This document shows positions 48,084 through 56,987 of a DNA stretch of 64,000 nt, in pieces. A model generated the notes under the pieces. The model was not told the origin of the DNA. It did no database searches and worked only from the letters and a program-made list of their open reading frames with translations. The stretch is taken from assembly GCF_012952065.1 (NCBI RefSeq), contig NZ_JABCJJ010000011.1, positions 1-64,000 on the forward strand, in the 5' to 3' direction. Source of the DNA: Cellulomonas fimi (lineage in GTDB: Bacteria > Actinomycetota > Actinomycetes > Actinomycetales > Cellulomonadaceae). The position numbers and the translations under genes were made by a program. Position 1 is the stretch's first letter. Every line of letters begins with the position of its first letter.

Positions 48084-49205
48084 TCAGGCGCCCGCGGTGA
48101 TCGACTCGAGAGCCGCCTCGACGTCGGCGCGCAGCTCGTCGGAGATCGGCGCGGAGCCGGCCGCGGTGGCCGCGGCCTCCTGGCCCTCCTCGCTCGCGAC
48201 GTAGCCGAGGAACGCCTTGACGAGCTCGGCGTCGGCCTCGTCCTCGTACGACGTGCAGGCGAGCGAGTACGAGATCAGCACGAGCGGGTAGGCGCCCGCG
48301 GCGGTCGTCGTGCGGTCGAGCTCCACGACGATGTCGTGCTCGTAGCGGCCCTCGACGCGCGGCGAGGCGTCGACGACGGCGGCCGCAGCCTCGGGCGAGT
48401 ACCCGACCCACTGGTCGCCGACCTTGATCTTCGCGGTGCCCAGCGAGCCGGCCTTCGACGCGTCGGCGTAGCCGATCGTGCCGTTGCCGCCCTGGATCGT
48501 CTGGACGACGCCCGAGGTGCCCTGGGCGGACTGGCCACCCGAGACCGGCCAGTCACCGCTCGCCTCGTACGGCCAGGCGGGCCCGGCCGTCGCCGCGAGG
48601 TACTCGGTGAAGTTCTCCGTGGTGCCCGACTCGTCCGAGCGGTTGACCGGCGTGATCGGCAGGTCGGGCAGGCTCACGCCCGGGTTGTCCGCGGCGATCT
48701 CCGGGGCGCTCCAGGTCGTGATCTTCCGGTCGAAGATGCCTGCCATGACCGACGGGGACAGGTTGAGCTCGTCGACGCCCTCGAGGTTGTAGACGACCGC
48801 GATCGGGCTGATGTAGAGGGGCAGGTCGATGGCCTGGCCGCCGACGCAGCGCTCCTCGGACTGCGCGAGCTCGTCGTCCTTGAGCGCCGCGTCCGAACCG
48901 GCGAACTGCACGCCACCCTCGAGGAACTGGGTGCGCCCACCGCCCGAGCCGACCGGGTCGTAGTTGATGTTCACGCCCTGGTTGGCGGACTGGAACCCGG
49001 CGCGCCAGGCCTCCATGGCGGACTCCTGCGAGCTCGCGCCGGCGCCGTCGAGAGCGCCACTGAGCTCCGAACCCGCGGTGTCGTCCCCGCCTGCTGTCGG
49101 GTCGGCAGCACCCGTGGGGTTGTCCGAACCGCACGCCGCGAGCGAGATGGCGAGAGCGCCCGTCAGGGCGATCGCCCCGACGCGGCGGTGGAGGGAGAGC
49201 TTCAC
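48084..49205 (-). CDS. pstS: Phosphate-binding lipoprotein PstS
   Basis: The 373-residue lipoprotein has a lipobox SLAAC (Cys25) and the phosphate-binding segments GAGASSQESAMEAW, NYDPVGSGGGRTQF, FAGSDAALKDDE and RSDESGTTENFTEYL. It binds inorganic phosphate outside the membrane for PstCAB. GTG 49205 follows GGACGGAAC. A PHO-box-like repeat lies 90 bases upstream, so PhoP/RegX3-type induction under phosphate limitation is expected. Confidence 0.96.
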   Translation of the reverse strand: MKLSLHRRVGAIALTGALAISLAACGSDNPTGAADPTAGGDDTAGSELSGALDGAGASSQESAMEAWRAGFQSANQGVNINYDPVGSGGGRTQFLEGGVQFAGSDAALKDDELAQSEERCVGGQAIDLPLYISPIAVVYNLEGVDELNLSPSVMAGIFDRKITTWSAPEIAADNPGVSLPDLPITPVNRSDESGTTENFTEYLAATAGPAWPYEASGDWPVSGGQSAQGTSGVVQTIQGGNGTIGYADASKAGSLGTAKIKVGDQWVGYSPEAAAAVVDASPRVEGRYEHDIVVELDRTTTAAGAYPLVLISYSLACTSYEDEADAELVKAFLGYVASEEGQEAAATAAGSAPISDELRADVEAALESITAGA

Positions 49206-49294
49206 AGTGTTCCGTCCTGTCGTTCGTGGCGCCGCGCACGGGTCGTCCGCGGCCGGGTCCGAGGGTAGGGAGCCGAGGTGACGCGCCGCCCGGA

Positions 49295-49316
49295 CGAAGG
49301 TGAACTCCGGATGAAC
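49295..49316 (-). promoter_or_regulatory. PHO-box-like direct repeat upstream of pstS
   Basis: On the minus strand two 11-base units, GTTCATCCGGA and GTTCACCTTCG, stand head to tail. This matches the actinobacterial PHO box built of GTTCAYY-type direct repeats. It is 90 bases before the pstS start. Confidence 0.75.
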
Positions 49317-49387
49317 GCCGGCAGACGACTTCCGTCGGCGAGTGCGACGCAGGTCACGCCCGGTCCGGACTCGTGACCGTGCCCGGA

Positions 49388-50089
49388 TCAGGGGCTCACG
49401 TCGTCGGCGAGCTTGTAGCCGAGACCGCGCACCGTGAGCAGCAGCCGCGGGCTGCCGGGGTCGATCTCGATCTTGGACCGGAGCCGCTTGACGTGCACGT
49501 CGAGGGTCTTCGTGTCGCCGACGTAGTCCGACCCCCAGACGCGGTCGATGAGCTGGCTGCGCGTCAGCACCCGCCCGGGGTTCCGGAGCAGCATCTCGAG
49601 CAGCTCGAACTCCTTGAGCGGGAGCGCGATCGGCTCGCCGTCGACCTCGACCGTGTGCCGGTCGACGTCCATCCGCACGCGGCCGAGCCCGAGCGCGCCG
49701 TCGTCGGGCTCGACGTCGTCGTCCGCGCTGCGGCCCCGCCGGAGCACCGCCCGGACCCGGGCGAGCAGCTCGCGGTACGAGTACGGCTTGGTCACGTAGT
49801 CGTCGGCGCCGAGCTCCAGGCCGACGACCTTGTCGATCTCGCTGTCCTTCGCGGTCAGCATGATGACCGGGACGTCGCCGCGGGCGCGCAGCTGGCGGCA
49901 GACCTCCGTCCCGGACATCCCGGGCAGCATGAGGTCGAGCAGCACGAGGTCCGCCCCACCCTGGTCGAACTCTGCCAGCCCGTCGGGCCCGGTGGCCGCG
50001 GTCGCCACCTCGAAGCCGTCCTTGGTCAGCTGGTAGGACAACGGGTCGCGGTAGGACTCCTCGTCCTCCACGAGCAGGATGCGCGTCAC
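49388..50089 (-). CDS. regX3: Response regulator of the phosphate system (RegX3/PhoP type)
   Basis: The 233-residue OmpR-family regulator has VEDEESYRDPLSYQLTKDGF, phospho-acceptor Asp in LVLLDLMLPGMSG and GADDYVTKPYSYREL. The winged helix ends KRLRSKIEIDPGSPRLL and VRGLGYKL. Its GTG overlaps the kinase stop. The position between senX3 and pstS and the PHO-box repeats support control of phosphate uptake. Confidence 0.93.
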   Translation of the reverse strand: MTRILLVEDEESYRDPLSYQLTKDGFEVATAATGPDGLAEFDQGGADLVLLDLMLPGMSGTEVCRQLRARGDVPVIMLTAKDSEIDKVVGLELGADDYVTKPYSYRELLARVRAVLRRGRSADDDVEPDDGALGLGRVRMDVDRHTVEVDGEPIALPLKEFELLEMLLRNPGRVLTRSQLIDRVWGSDYVGDTKTLDVHVKRLRSKIEIDPGSPRLLLTVRGLGYKLADDVSP

Positions 50090-51249
50090 GCACCCACCTC
50101 CTGGGTCGTCGGTGCGGGGGACCCGGGCGGGAGGTCCGCGGCCGGGATTCGAAGCGTGAAGGTCGAGCCGCGCCCGGGCTGCGACCAGATGACGACGTCG
50201 CCGCCGTGGTCGGCCGCGACGTGCTTGACGATGCTCAGCCCGAGGCCGGTGCCGCCCGTGTCGCGCGAGCGCGCGGGGTCGACCCGGTAGAAGCGCTCGA
50301 ACACGCGCTGCTGCTCGTCGGGCGCGATGCCGATCCCCTGGTCGACGACGGCGATCTCGACCATGTCGTCCCGCCGCCGCACGCCCACGCCGACGTGCGT
50401 GCCGCGACCCGAGTACGACACCGCGTTGTCGAGCAGGTTGCGGACGGCCGTGACGAGCAGCGCGTGGTCGCCGTAGACGGTCGTGCCGGTCTCGCCACCG
50501 GCGTCGATGGTGATCTGCTTGGCCGCCGCGGTCGTGCGCGCCCGGTCCACCGACTCGGCCAGGACCCGGTCGATGTCGACCGGCGCCAGGGCGCTCAGCG
50601 CACCGGCGACCTGGAGCCGCGAGAGCTCGATGATCTCGTGGACGAGCGCGGACAGGCGCGCGGACTCCCGCTGCATGCGACCGGCGAAGCGGCGCACCGC
50701 CTCCGGGTCGTCCGCCGCCGCCTCGACGGTCTCGGCGAGCAGCGACAGCGCACCCACGGGCGTCTTGAGCTCGTGCGACACGTTGACGACGAAATCCCGC
50801 CGGATCGCCTCGAGCCGCCGCGCCTCGGTCCGGTCCTCCGCGAGCACCAGCAGGCGGTGCGGTCCGACGTGCGCGATGCGCACCTGGATCAGGATCGTCG
50901 CCGCTCCCGCCGGCCCGCGCGGCAGCTCGAGCTCCTCGTCACGGATCTCGCCGGTGCGGCGGACCTCGGCGATGAGGTCGCGGATGGCGGGCGGGACGAT
51001 GCGCCCCTCCCGCACGACGCCGAAGACGTACGCGGGCGGGCTCGCGCGCAGCACGTGGTCCTCGTCGTCGAGCACGACCGCGGCCTGCCGGAGGACGGCG
51101 AGCACGCGCACGAGCCCCTCGTCGAGCAGCGGCTCGGGCTGCGGCGGGAGGCGGTGCTGGACCCGCTCGCTGTAGCGGAAGGCGAGCCCGGCGGCGAGCC
51201 CGACGAGCAGGCCGAGCAGCCCCGCGACCACGATCTCCACGCCGTTCAC
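50086..51249 (-). CDS. senX3: Sensor kinase of the phosphate system (SenX3 type)
   Basis: The 387-residue kinase has one N-terminal transmembrane helix (VEIVVAGLLGLLVGLAAGLA), a PAS-like region (about 50-150), HisKA with VNVSHELKTPVGALSLLAE and HATPase with VFERFYRVDPARSRDTGG. This matches SenX3, which lacks a large external sensor and works with PhoU and PstSCAB. GTG 51249 is leaderless. Confidence 0.92.
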   Translation of the reverse strand: MNGVEIVVAGLLGLLVGLAAGLAFRYSERVQHRLPPQPEPLLDEGLVRVLAVLRQAAVVLDDEDHVLRASPPAYVFGVVREGRIVPPAIRDLIAEVRRTGEIRDEELELPRGPAGAATILIQVRIAHVGPHRLLVLAEDRTEARRLEAIRRDFVVNVSHELKTPVGALSLLAETVEAAADDPEAVRRFAGRMQRESARLSALVHEIIELSRLQVAGALSALAPVDIDRVLAESVDRARTTAAAKQITIDAGGETGTTVYGDHALLVTAVRNLLDNAVSYSGRGTHVGVGVRRRDDMVEIAVVDQGIGIAPDEQQRVFERFYRVDPARSRDTGGTGLGLSIVKHVAADHGGDVVIWSQPGRGSTFTLRIPAADLPPGSPAPTTQEVGA

Positions 51250-51255
51250 CTGGCC

Positions 51256-51261
51256 AGACTA
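51256..51261 (-). promoter_or_regulatory. -10 box TAGTCT, leaderless start of senX3-regX3
   Basis: TAGTCT is followed by 6 bases and GTG 51249 on the minus strand. Confidence 0.55.
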
Positions 51262-51321
51262 CGGTTGACCCGAGACCGCTCGACGACGAGACGGACCCGT
51301 GAGGCGGGCACGGCACCCGAT

Positions 51322-51354
51322 GTTCACCTGCGGTCGGTCCGACGTTCATCGCCG
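51322..51354 (+). promoter_or_regulatory. PHO-box-like direct repeat upstream of phoU
   Basis: GTTCACCTGCG (51322-51332) and GTTCATCGCCG (51344-51354) are 11-base units separated by exactly 11 bases of weaker similarity, so three PHO-box half-sites may be present in phase. It lies 38 bases before the phoU start and within the gap shared with senX3. Confidence 0.65.
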
Positions 51355-51392
51355 CCTGTGAGGGTGGGCCGCCACACCGGGAAGAGGGAGAC

Positions 51393-52055
51393 ATGCGGGA
51401 GATCTTCGAAGCCGAGCTGCACCAGCTCGGCACGGACCTGACCACGATGAGCCAGCAGGTCGAGGTGGCCATCCGCGACGCCGGCAGAGCGCTGCAGACG
51501 GCCGACCTCCAGCTCGCGGAGTCGGTCATCGTCGCGGACGAGGCGATCGACGCGCTCGAGCGCGAGCTCGACACGCGGTGCGTGCACCTGCTCGCGCAGC
51601 AGGCGCCGGTCGCGGGCGACCTGCGGGTCGTCGTCACGTCGCTGCGCATGAGCGCGACCCTCGAGCGGATGGGCGATCTCGCGCGACACATCGCGCAGGT
51701 GTCCCGCCGGGGCTACCCGCGCGTCGCGATCCCGCAGGCCGTCTCGGGCACCTTCGCGGAGATGAACGACGCGGCCGTGCGGGTCGCGGAGCGCACCACG
51801 CAGCTGCTCCGGACGCGCGACCTCGACCTCGCGACCAGCATCGAGCACGACGACGAGATCATCGACCGGCTCCACGAGGAGACGTTCACGGCGATCCTCG
51901 GCGGCAACTGGAACGGCACGCCGCAGGAGACCGTCGACACCACGCTGCTGAGCCGGTACTACGAGCGGTTCGGCGACCACGGCGTCTCGATCGCGCGCCG
52001 CATGGTGTTCCTGGTCACCGGCGGGCACATCGCCGGCGCCCACACCACGGCCTGA
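51393..52055 (+). CDS. phoU: Phosphate signalling complex protein PhoU
   Basis: The 220-residue protein is two PhoU helical repeats: MREIFEAELHQLGTDLTTMS and SLRMSATLERMGDLARHIAQ in the first, ERFGDHGVSIARRMVFLVTG at the end. PhoU links Pst transport to the sensor kinase and represses the regulon when phosphate is plentiful. AAGAGGGAG precedes ATG 51393. Confidence 0.95.
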   Translation: MREIFEAELHQLGTDLTTMSQQVEVAIRDAGRALQTADLQLAESVIVADEAIDALERELDTRCVHLLAQQAPVAGDLRVVVTSLRMSATLERMGDLARHIAQVSRRGYPRVAIPQAVSGTFAEMNDAAVRVAERTTQLLRTRDLDLATSIEHDDEIIDRLHEETFTAILGGNWNGTPQETVDTTLLSRYYERFGDHGVSIARRMVFLVTGGHIAGAHTTA

Positions 52056-52062
52056 CCGGCGT

Positions 52063-52118
52063 CGAGTGCGACGTTCCCGCGCCCCATCGCTGCCATGACC
52101 GGGGCAACGTCGCACTCG
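52063..52118. terminator. Long-loop palindrome after phoU
   Basis: CGAGTGCGACGTT (52063-52075) and AACGTCGCACTCG (52106-52118) are perfect inverted arms 8 bases after the phoU stop, with a smaller inner stem. The arms share the GCAACGT-CGCACTC wording with the palindromes at 13165 and 36385. Confidence 0.55.
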
Positions 52119-52153
52119 GGGTCCGGTGGGTGTCGCCGCCGAGAGGGCACCGG

Positions 52154-52194
52154 CGACGACGGCGCGCCCCCGGTGAGGAGGCGCGCCGTCGTCG
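52154..52194. terminator. Hairpin between phoU and gpmA
   Basis: CGACGACGGCGCGCC (52154-52168) pairs perfectly with GGCGCGCCGTCGTCG (52180-52194). It ends transcription of the convergent genes phoU and gpmA. Confidence 0.75.
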
Positions 52195-52213
52195 GTGGTG
52201 CGGTTCGTCCGCG

Positions 52214-52951
52214 TCAGCGGCCCTGGTTGGCGACGGCCGCGATCGCGGCGGCCGCGGCGTCGGCGTCGAGGTACTTCCCCCCGGGGACGGTCGGCCTCAG
52301 GTCCTCGCCGAGCTCGTAGACGAGCGGGATGCCGGTCGGCACGTTGAGGCCCGCGATCGTGTCGTCGTCGATCCCGTCGAGGTGCTTGATGATCGCGCGC
52401 AGGGAGTTCCCGTGCGCGGCGACCAGGACCGTCTTGCCGGCCCGCAGGTCCGGGACCACCTCGGCGTCCCAGTACGGCAGCGCGCGCTCGAGGACGTCCT
52501 TGAGGCACTCGGTGCGGGGGATCGGCTCGCCGGTGTAGCGCGGGTCGGCGTCCTGCGAGAACTCCGAGCCGAGCTCGATCTCGGGCGGCGGCGTGTCGTA
52601 CGAGCGGCGCCAGAGCATGAACTGCTCCTCGCCGAACTCGTCGCGGATCTGCTTCTTGTCCTTGCCCTGGAGCGCGCCGTAGTGCCGCTCGTTGAGCCGC
52701 CAGTGCCGCTTGACGGGGATCCAGTGCCGGTCGGCCGCGTCGAGCGCGAGGTTCGCCGTCGTGATGGCGCGGCGCAGGAGCGAGGTGTGCACGACGTCGG
52801 GCAGGAGCCCCGCGTCGGTCAGCAGCGTGCCGCCGCGGACGGCCTCCGCGGTGCCCTTCTCGGACAGCGGGACGTCGACCCAGCCGGTGAACAGGTTCTT
52901 GGCGTTCCACGTGCTCTCGCCGTGGCGGAGCAGGATCAGGGTGTAGGTCAT
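52214..52951 (-). CDS. gpmA: 2,3-bisphosphoglycerate-dependent phosphoglycerate mutase
   Basis: The 245-residue enzyme has [20 protein letters not shown] (catalytic His), [11 protein letters not shown], the YGALQGKDK region and [20 protein letters not shown]. It converts 3- to 2-phosphoglycerate in glycolysis. ATG 52951 is preferred over an ATG three codons earlier since AGGA lies 8-9 bases upstream. Confidence 0.95.
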   Translation of the reverse strand: MTYTLILLRHGESTWNAKNLFTGWVDVPLSEKGTAEAVRGGTLLTDAGLLPDVVHTSLLRRAITTANLALDAADRHWIPVKRHWRLNERHYGALQGKDKKQIRDEFGEEQFMLWRRSYDTPPPEIELGSEFSQDADPRYTGEPIPRTECLKDVLERALPYWDAEVVPDLRAGKTVLVAAHGNSLRAIIKHLDGIDDDTIAGLNVPTGIPLVYELGEDLRPTVPGGKYLDADAAAAAIAAVANQGR

Positions 52952-52990
52952 GGCGTTCATCCTGCCGCACGACGCCCGGTACGGTGCGGT

Positions 52991-54256
52991 TCAGCCGTGG
53001 CGGCGCTGACCCGCGAGCGCGTAGGCCTTGAGCACCTGCTCGGCGGCCGGGCCCCATCCGAGCCGCGTCCCCGCGCGCCGGGCGCCGCCAGCCAGACCCG
53101 CGCGCGCGACGTCGTCCCCGAGGAGGTCCGCGAGCGCGTCCGCCCAGTGCGCCGGGTCGTGCGACGGGACGAGGCGGCCGGTCACGCCGTCCTGCACGAC
53201 CGTGCGCAGGCCGCCGACGGCGGCTGCCAGGACGGGCGTCCCGCTCGCCTGCGCCTCGGCCGCAACGAGCCCGAACGACTCGGTGCGCGACGGCATCGCG
53301 ACGACGTCGACCGCGCGGTACCAGTCCGCGAGCTCGCTGCGCGGCAGGGGCGGTCGAAGCACCACGTGCTCCCCCACGCCGCTCGAGGCGGCGAGCGCCT
53401 CGAGCTCGCGCACCGCGGTCGGGCGCCCGCTCGGCCCGCCGAGGACGACGAGCAGCGGTACCGGGCGGCCGGTGGCCGCGAGGACCCCGAGCGCCCGCAC
53501 GAGGACGTCGGGCGCCTTGAGCGCCTGCACGCGGCCGGCGAACAGCACGACGGGGCGGTCCGCGGGGAGGCCGAGCCGGGACCGCACCACGGCGCGCGCC
53601 CCCGGAACGGCCGGCAACGGGCGGAAGAGGTCGAGGTCCACCCCCGGCGCGACGACGTGCACGGCCGCCGGATCGGCGTCGTACAGGCCGACCAGGTCCG
53701 CCGCCTCCTGCGCGGTGCTCGCGACGAGGGCGTCCGCGGCCGCCACGACCTGCTCCTCGCCGATGACGCGCCCGAACGGCTCGGGGGTGTCACCCGGCGC
53801 GAGCGAGGCGTTCTTGACCTTGGCGAGCGTGTGCATGGTGTGGACGAGCGGGACGTCCCAGCGGTCGGCCGCGAGCCACCCGACCTGGCCGGAGAGCCAG
53901 TAGTGCGAGTGCACGACGTCGTACCAGCCCTCCGAGCGGCCGGCCTCGGTGCGCAGCACACCCGCAGCGAACGCACAGAGCTGGCCGGGCAGGTCGTTCT
54001 TGTCGAGGCCCTCGAACGGCCCCGCCGGGACGTGCCGCACGAGCACGCGCGGGTCGCCCTCGTCGAGCTCGACGACGTCGGCCTGGCGCGACGACGTGGC
54101 TCGCGTGAAGATCTCGACGCGCGCCCCGCGGCGGGCGAGCGCGCGCGAGAGGTCGGTGACGTACACGTTCATGCCGCCCGCGTCACCGACGCCCGGCTGG
54201 TCGAGGGGCGACGTGTGCACGGAGAGCATGGCCACGCGGGGCTGCTCGATGCTCAC
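52991..54256 (-). CDS. mshA: D-inositol-3-phosphate glycosyltransferase (mycothiol synthesis)
   Basis: The 421-residue GT4 enzyme has [20 protein letters not shown] and [18 protein letters not shown], the donor-binding [20 protein letters not shown] and [20 protein letters not shown]. MshA joins GlcNAc to inositol 3-phosphate, the first step of mycothiol synthesis, and marks the organism as an actinobacterium. GTG 54256. It lies immediately upstream of gpmA on the same strand. Confidence 0.94.
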   Translation of the reverse strand: MSIEQPRVAMLSVHTSPLDQPGVGDAGGMNVYVTDLSRALARRGARVEIFTRATSSRQADVVELDEGDPRVLVRHVPAGPFEGLDKNDLPGQLCAFAAGVLRTEAGRSEGWYDVVHSHYWLSGQVGWLAADRWDVPLVHTMHTLAKVKNASLAPGDTPEPFGRVIGEEQVVAAADALVASTAQEAADLVGLYDADPAAVHVVAPGVDLDLFRPLPAVPGARAVVRSRLGLPADRPVVLFAGRVQALKAPDVLVRALGVLAATGRPVPLLVVLGGPSGRPTAVRELEALAASSGVGEHVVLRPPLPRSELADWYRAVDVVAMPSRTESFGLVAAEAQASGTPVLAAAVGGLRTVVQDGVTGRLVPSHDPAHWADALADLLGDDVARAGLAGGARRAGTRLGWGPAAEQVLKAYALAGQRRHG

Positions 54257-54355
54257 GGTGCTCCAGGCGAGGACGGGCGCTCGCGGCTGCGGCGCGGGAG
54301 GACGGGTCTGGTCCTAGTGTCGGTCACCGGCCGGGCGGGTCGCACATCGAGGCGC

Positions 54356-54391
54356 GACGTCGGAACGATCCACGACGTCGGAACGATCCAC
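54356..54391. repeat. Exact 18-bp tandem repeat upstream of mshA
   Basis: GACGTCGGAACGATCCAC occurs twice, back to back (54356-54373 and 54374-54391), about 100-135 bases before the mshA start. It could be a double operator or a neutral duplication. Confidence 0.8.
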
Positions 54392-54506
54392 CAGGCGCGT
54401 CGCACGCTCGCGCCTCGTGCGCATGCATTGACGCCCTCGTTCACCTGCGGGGCGTGTCCGTGAACCCGTCGTCCGTGGGGACGAGAGGACACCCCCTCGA
54501 CGGCGG

Positions 54507-54544
54507 AGCGCCCGCATTCCGAGTTCCCCCGGAATGCGGGCGCT
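54507..54544. terminator. 15-bp hairpin after lsr2
   Basis: AGCGCCCGCATTCCG (54507-54521) and CGGAATGCGGGCGCT (54530-54544) are perfect inverted arms with an 8-base loop. It lies 58 bases after the lsr2 stop. Confidence 0.7.
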
Positions 54545-54601
54545 TCGTGAGCGGGCGCCGCGAGCCTCGCACGGGCTGCGCCGCCCGGCGCTCGCCGAAT
54601 C

Positions 54602-54946
54602 TCAGTGCGCGGCCTCGTAGGCGGCCTTGACGTCGGCCGAGATGCGACCCCGCTCGGAGACATTGTGGCCGTTCGCGCGGGCCCACTCACGGATCGCCGT
54701 CGCATCGCTCGAGCCGCTCGACCGGCGCGCGCTGCCACCGGAGCCGCGTGCCTGCCGCGCACCGGAACGGCCGCTCACCTTGCGGGCGTGGCCGACCCAC
54801 CTGCCGAACGAGTCGCGAAGCTCCGAGGCGTGCGCCGCGGTGAGGTCGATCTCGTAGGAGACGCCGTCGAGAGAAAAGGTGACGGTCTCGTCGGCTGCGA
54901 CGCCATCGATATCGTCGACCAGAAGAACCTGGACCTTCTGAGCCAT
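54602..54946 (-). CDS. lsr2: Nucleoid-associated protein Lsr2
   Basis: The 114-residue protein has the N-terminal dimerisation domain (MAQKVQVLLVDDIDGVAADE) and a C-terminal DNA-binding domain with the AT-hook-like RGRI within NVSERGRISADVKAAYEAAH. Lsr2 binds AT-rich DNA and silences foreign genes, like H-NS. A Gly/Ser/Arg linker joins the domains. Confidence 0.96.
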   Translation of the reverse strand: MAQKVQVLLVDDIDGVAADETVTFSLDGVSYEIDLTAAHASELRDSFGRWVGHARKVSGRSGARQARGSGGSARRSSGSSDATAIREWARANGHNVSERGRISADVKAAYEAAH

Positions 54947-55125
54947 GGGATTGCCTCGGATTCAGCGTGGGAGGAGATCGGGTGCTGAAATCATGGCACC
55001 AGATGAATCATGCGTCAAAGGCTGGCCCGCCACCGCTGCGAGTCGCGCGAAGATATGACTCGACGGGTGACGGGTGTTACTGGCTCGGCATTCCGCGCAC
55101 ACCACCCAGCGGTTGCCGGACGGCT

Positions 55126-55293
55126 TTACTGGTGCGACGATTCCGCCGCGTCGCGCTCCTGGGCGTCGAGACGCGCGAGGGCCGCCCGCTCGTTGCGGTC
55201 GGCATTCACGACCGCGCGCATCGCGAGATAGAAGAGGAACCCGACCCCGGCCGAGGGGACCAGGGCGGCGATGCCGGCGAGCACGGGATTCAC
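55126..55293 (-). CDS. Small membrane protein, 55 residues
   Basis: The protein has one transmembrane helix (about 3-25, VLAGIAALVPSAGVGFLFYL) and a charged cytoplasmic helix NADRNERAALARLDAQERDA. I do not recognise a family name. GTG 55293 is chosen because a TACAGT -10 box lies 6 bases upstream; a longer frame to 55611 runs into lysS. It lies between lysS and lsr2. Confidence 0.65.
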   Translation of the reverse strand: MNPVLAGIAALVPSAGVGFLFYLAMRAVVNADRNERAALARLDAQERDAAESSHQ

Positions 55294-55299
55294 ACGCCT

Positions 55300-55305
55300 A
55301 CTGTA
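55300..55305 (-). promoter_or_regulatory. -10 box TACAGT, leaderless start of the 55-residue protein
   Basis: TACAGT is followed by 6 bases and GTG 55293 on the minus strand. Confidence 0.55.
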
Positions 55306-55334
55306 CGTCGGCGCTCGGGCCGGTGGCGGCCGAA

Positions 55335-56939
55335 TCAGGCGAGGGGCTTGACCAGGGGAAAGAGGATCGTCTCGCGCACGCCGAGCCCGGTGAGGGCCAT
55401 GAGCAGGCGGTCGATGCCCATCCCCATGCCACCTGCGGGCGGCATGGCGTACTCCATCGCGGTGAGGAAGTCCTCGTCCAGGGCCATGGCCTCGTCGTCC
55501 CCGGCCGCGGCGAGCAGGGCCTGCGCCTCGAACCGCTGCCGCTGGATCACGGGGTCGACGAGCTCGGAGTACGCCGTCGCGAGCTCGAACCCGCGCACGT
55601 ACAGGTCCCACTTCTCGACCTGACCGGGCTCGGTGCGGTGGTCCCGCGTGAGGGGCGACGTCTCGACCGGGTAGTTGCGCACGAACGTCGGCGCGTACAG
55701 GTGGTCACCGACGAGGTGCTCCCAGACCTCCTCGACCAGCTTGCCGTGGTTGACCTTCGCGGGGTCGACGGCGATGCCGAGCCGGTCGGCGTGCGCGCTG
55801 AGCTCCGCCACCGACGTCGAGGCGGTGATCTCCTCGCCGAGCGCGTCCGAGAGGGAGTCGTACAGGCGCAGGGTCGTCCACTCGCCGCCCAGCTCGTACG
55901 GCTCACCGTTCGGGAGGGTCACGCTCGTCGTGCCCAGCACGTCGAGCGCCGCGCGCTGCACCAGGTCCTGGGTGAGGGTCGCCATCGTGTCGTAGTCGCC
56001 GTACGCCTCGTACGCCTCGAGCGAGGCGAACTCGGGCGAGTGCGTCGAGTCGACGCCCTCGTTCCGGAAGTTGCGGTTGATCTCGTAGACCCGCTCGACC
56101 CCGCCGACCACCGCGCGCTTGAGGAACAGCTCGGGCGCGATGCGCAGGTAGAGCTCGAGGTCGAACGCGTTCATGTGGGTCGTGAACGGGCGGGCCGACG
56201 CCCCGCCGTGGATCGTCTGGAGCATCGGCGTCTCGACCTCGAGGTAGTCGCGTCGGTGCAGGTTCTCGCGGATCGAGCGCACGACGCCGGCCCGCAGCCG
56301 GACCATGTCGCGGGCCGCCGGGCGGGCGATGAGGTCGACGTACCGCTGCCGGACGCGCGCCTCCTCCGACAGGTCCTTGTGCAGCACCGGCAGGGGGCGC
56401 AGGGCCTTCGCCGCGAGCTGCCAGTCGTCGGCCATCACGGAGAGCTCACCGCGCCGCGAGCTGATGACGCGGCCGTGCGCGTAGAGGTGGTCGCCGAGGT
56501 CGACGTCGGCCTTGAACCGTGCGAGCGACTCCTCGCCCACCGCCGCCTGGCTCAGCATGACCTGGAGCCGGGACCCCTCGCCCTCCTGCAGGGTGACGAA
56601 GCAGAGCTTGCCGGTGTTGCGCAGGAACACGACGCGGCCGGCGACGCCGACGACGTCGTCGGTCTCCTGACCCGCCTCGAGCTCGGGGTGCGCCGCGCGG
56701 ACCTCGGCGATGCCGTGCGTGCGCGGGACCGAGACGGGGTACGCCTCGCCGCCCGCGGCCAGGATCCGCTCGCGCTTCTCCCGGCGGACCCGCATCTGCT
56801 CGGGCAGGTCGTCGGCGGCCGGGGCCGCCCCGGCCGGCCCCGTGGGAGCGGCGACGGCCGACCGGTCACCGCCCGAGGCAGCGGTGGTTGCGGCGTCGGC
56901 GGTGGGGACGGTGGGGACGGTGGGGTCGGACGAGGTCAC
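55335..56939 (-). CDS. lysS: Lysyl-tRNA synthetase (class II)
   Basis: The 534-residue class II enzyme has a Thr/Pro/Ala-rich N-terminal extension (1-45), the OB-fold anticodon domain, motif 2 ([20 protein letters not shown]) and motif 3 ([20 protein letters not shown]). It charges tRNA-Lys. A GTCCCCACC unit is repeated near the start (56907-56933) and encodes the TVPTVPT stretch. GTG 56939 is leaderless. Confidence 0.96.
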   Translation of the reverse strand: MTSSDPTVPTVPTADAATTAASGGDRSAVAAPTGPAGAAPAADDLPEQMRVRREKRERILAAGGEAYPVSVPRTHGIAEVRAAHPELEAGQETDDVVGVAGRVVFLRNTGKLCFVTLQEGEGSRLQVMLSQAAVGEESLARFKADVDLGDHLYAHGRVISSRRGELSVMADDWQLAAKALRPLPVLHKDLSEEARVRQRYVDLIARPAARDMVRLRAGVVRSIRENLHRRDYLEVETPMLQTIHGGASARPFTTHMNAFDLELYLRIAPELFLKRAVVGGVERVYEINRNFRNEGVDSTHSPEFASLEAYEAYGDYDTMATLTQDLVQRAALDVLGTTSVTLPNGEPYELGGEWTTLRLYDSLSDALGEEITASTSVAELSAHADRLGIAVDPAKVNHGKLVEEVWEHLVGDHLYAPTFVRNYPVETSPLTRDHRTEPGQVEKWDLYVRGFELATAYSELVDPVIQRQRFEAQALLAAAGDDEAMALDEDFLTAMEYAMPPAGGMGMGIDRLLMALTGLGVRETILFPLVKPLA

Positions 56940-56945
56940 CGCGTG

Positions 56946-56951
56946 ATCCTA
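56946..56951 (-). promoter_or_regulatory. -10 box TAGGAT, leaderless start of lysS
   Basis: TAGGAT is followed by 6 bases and GTG 56939 on the minus strand. Confidence 0.6.
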
Positions 56952-56987
56952 CCGACCGGCTCGCGCCCGTCCCTGGCGCCGCCGACG

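Larger units (their letters stand above)
54257..54601. other. Non-coding gap between mshA and lsr2
   Basis: No credible gene is seen. The gap holds an exact 18-bp tandem repeat (54356-54391) and a 15-bp hairpin (54507-54544). The promoter of mshA must lie here. Confidence 0.6.
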
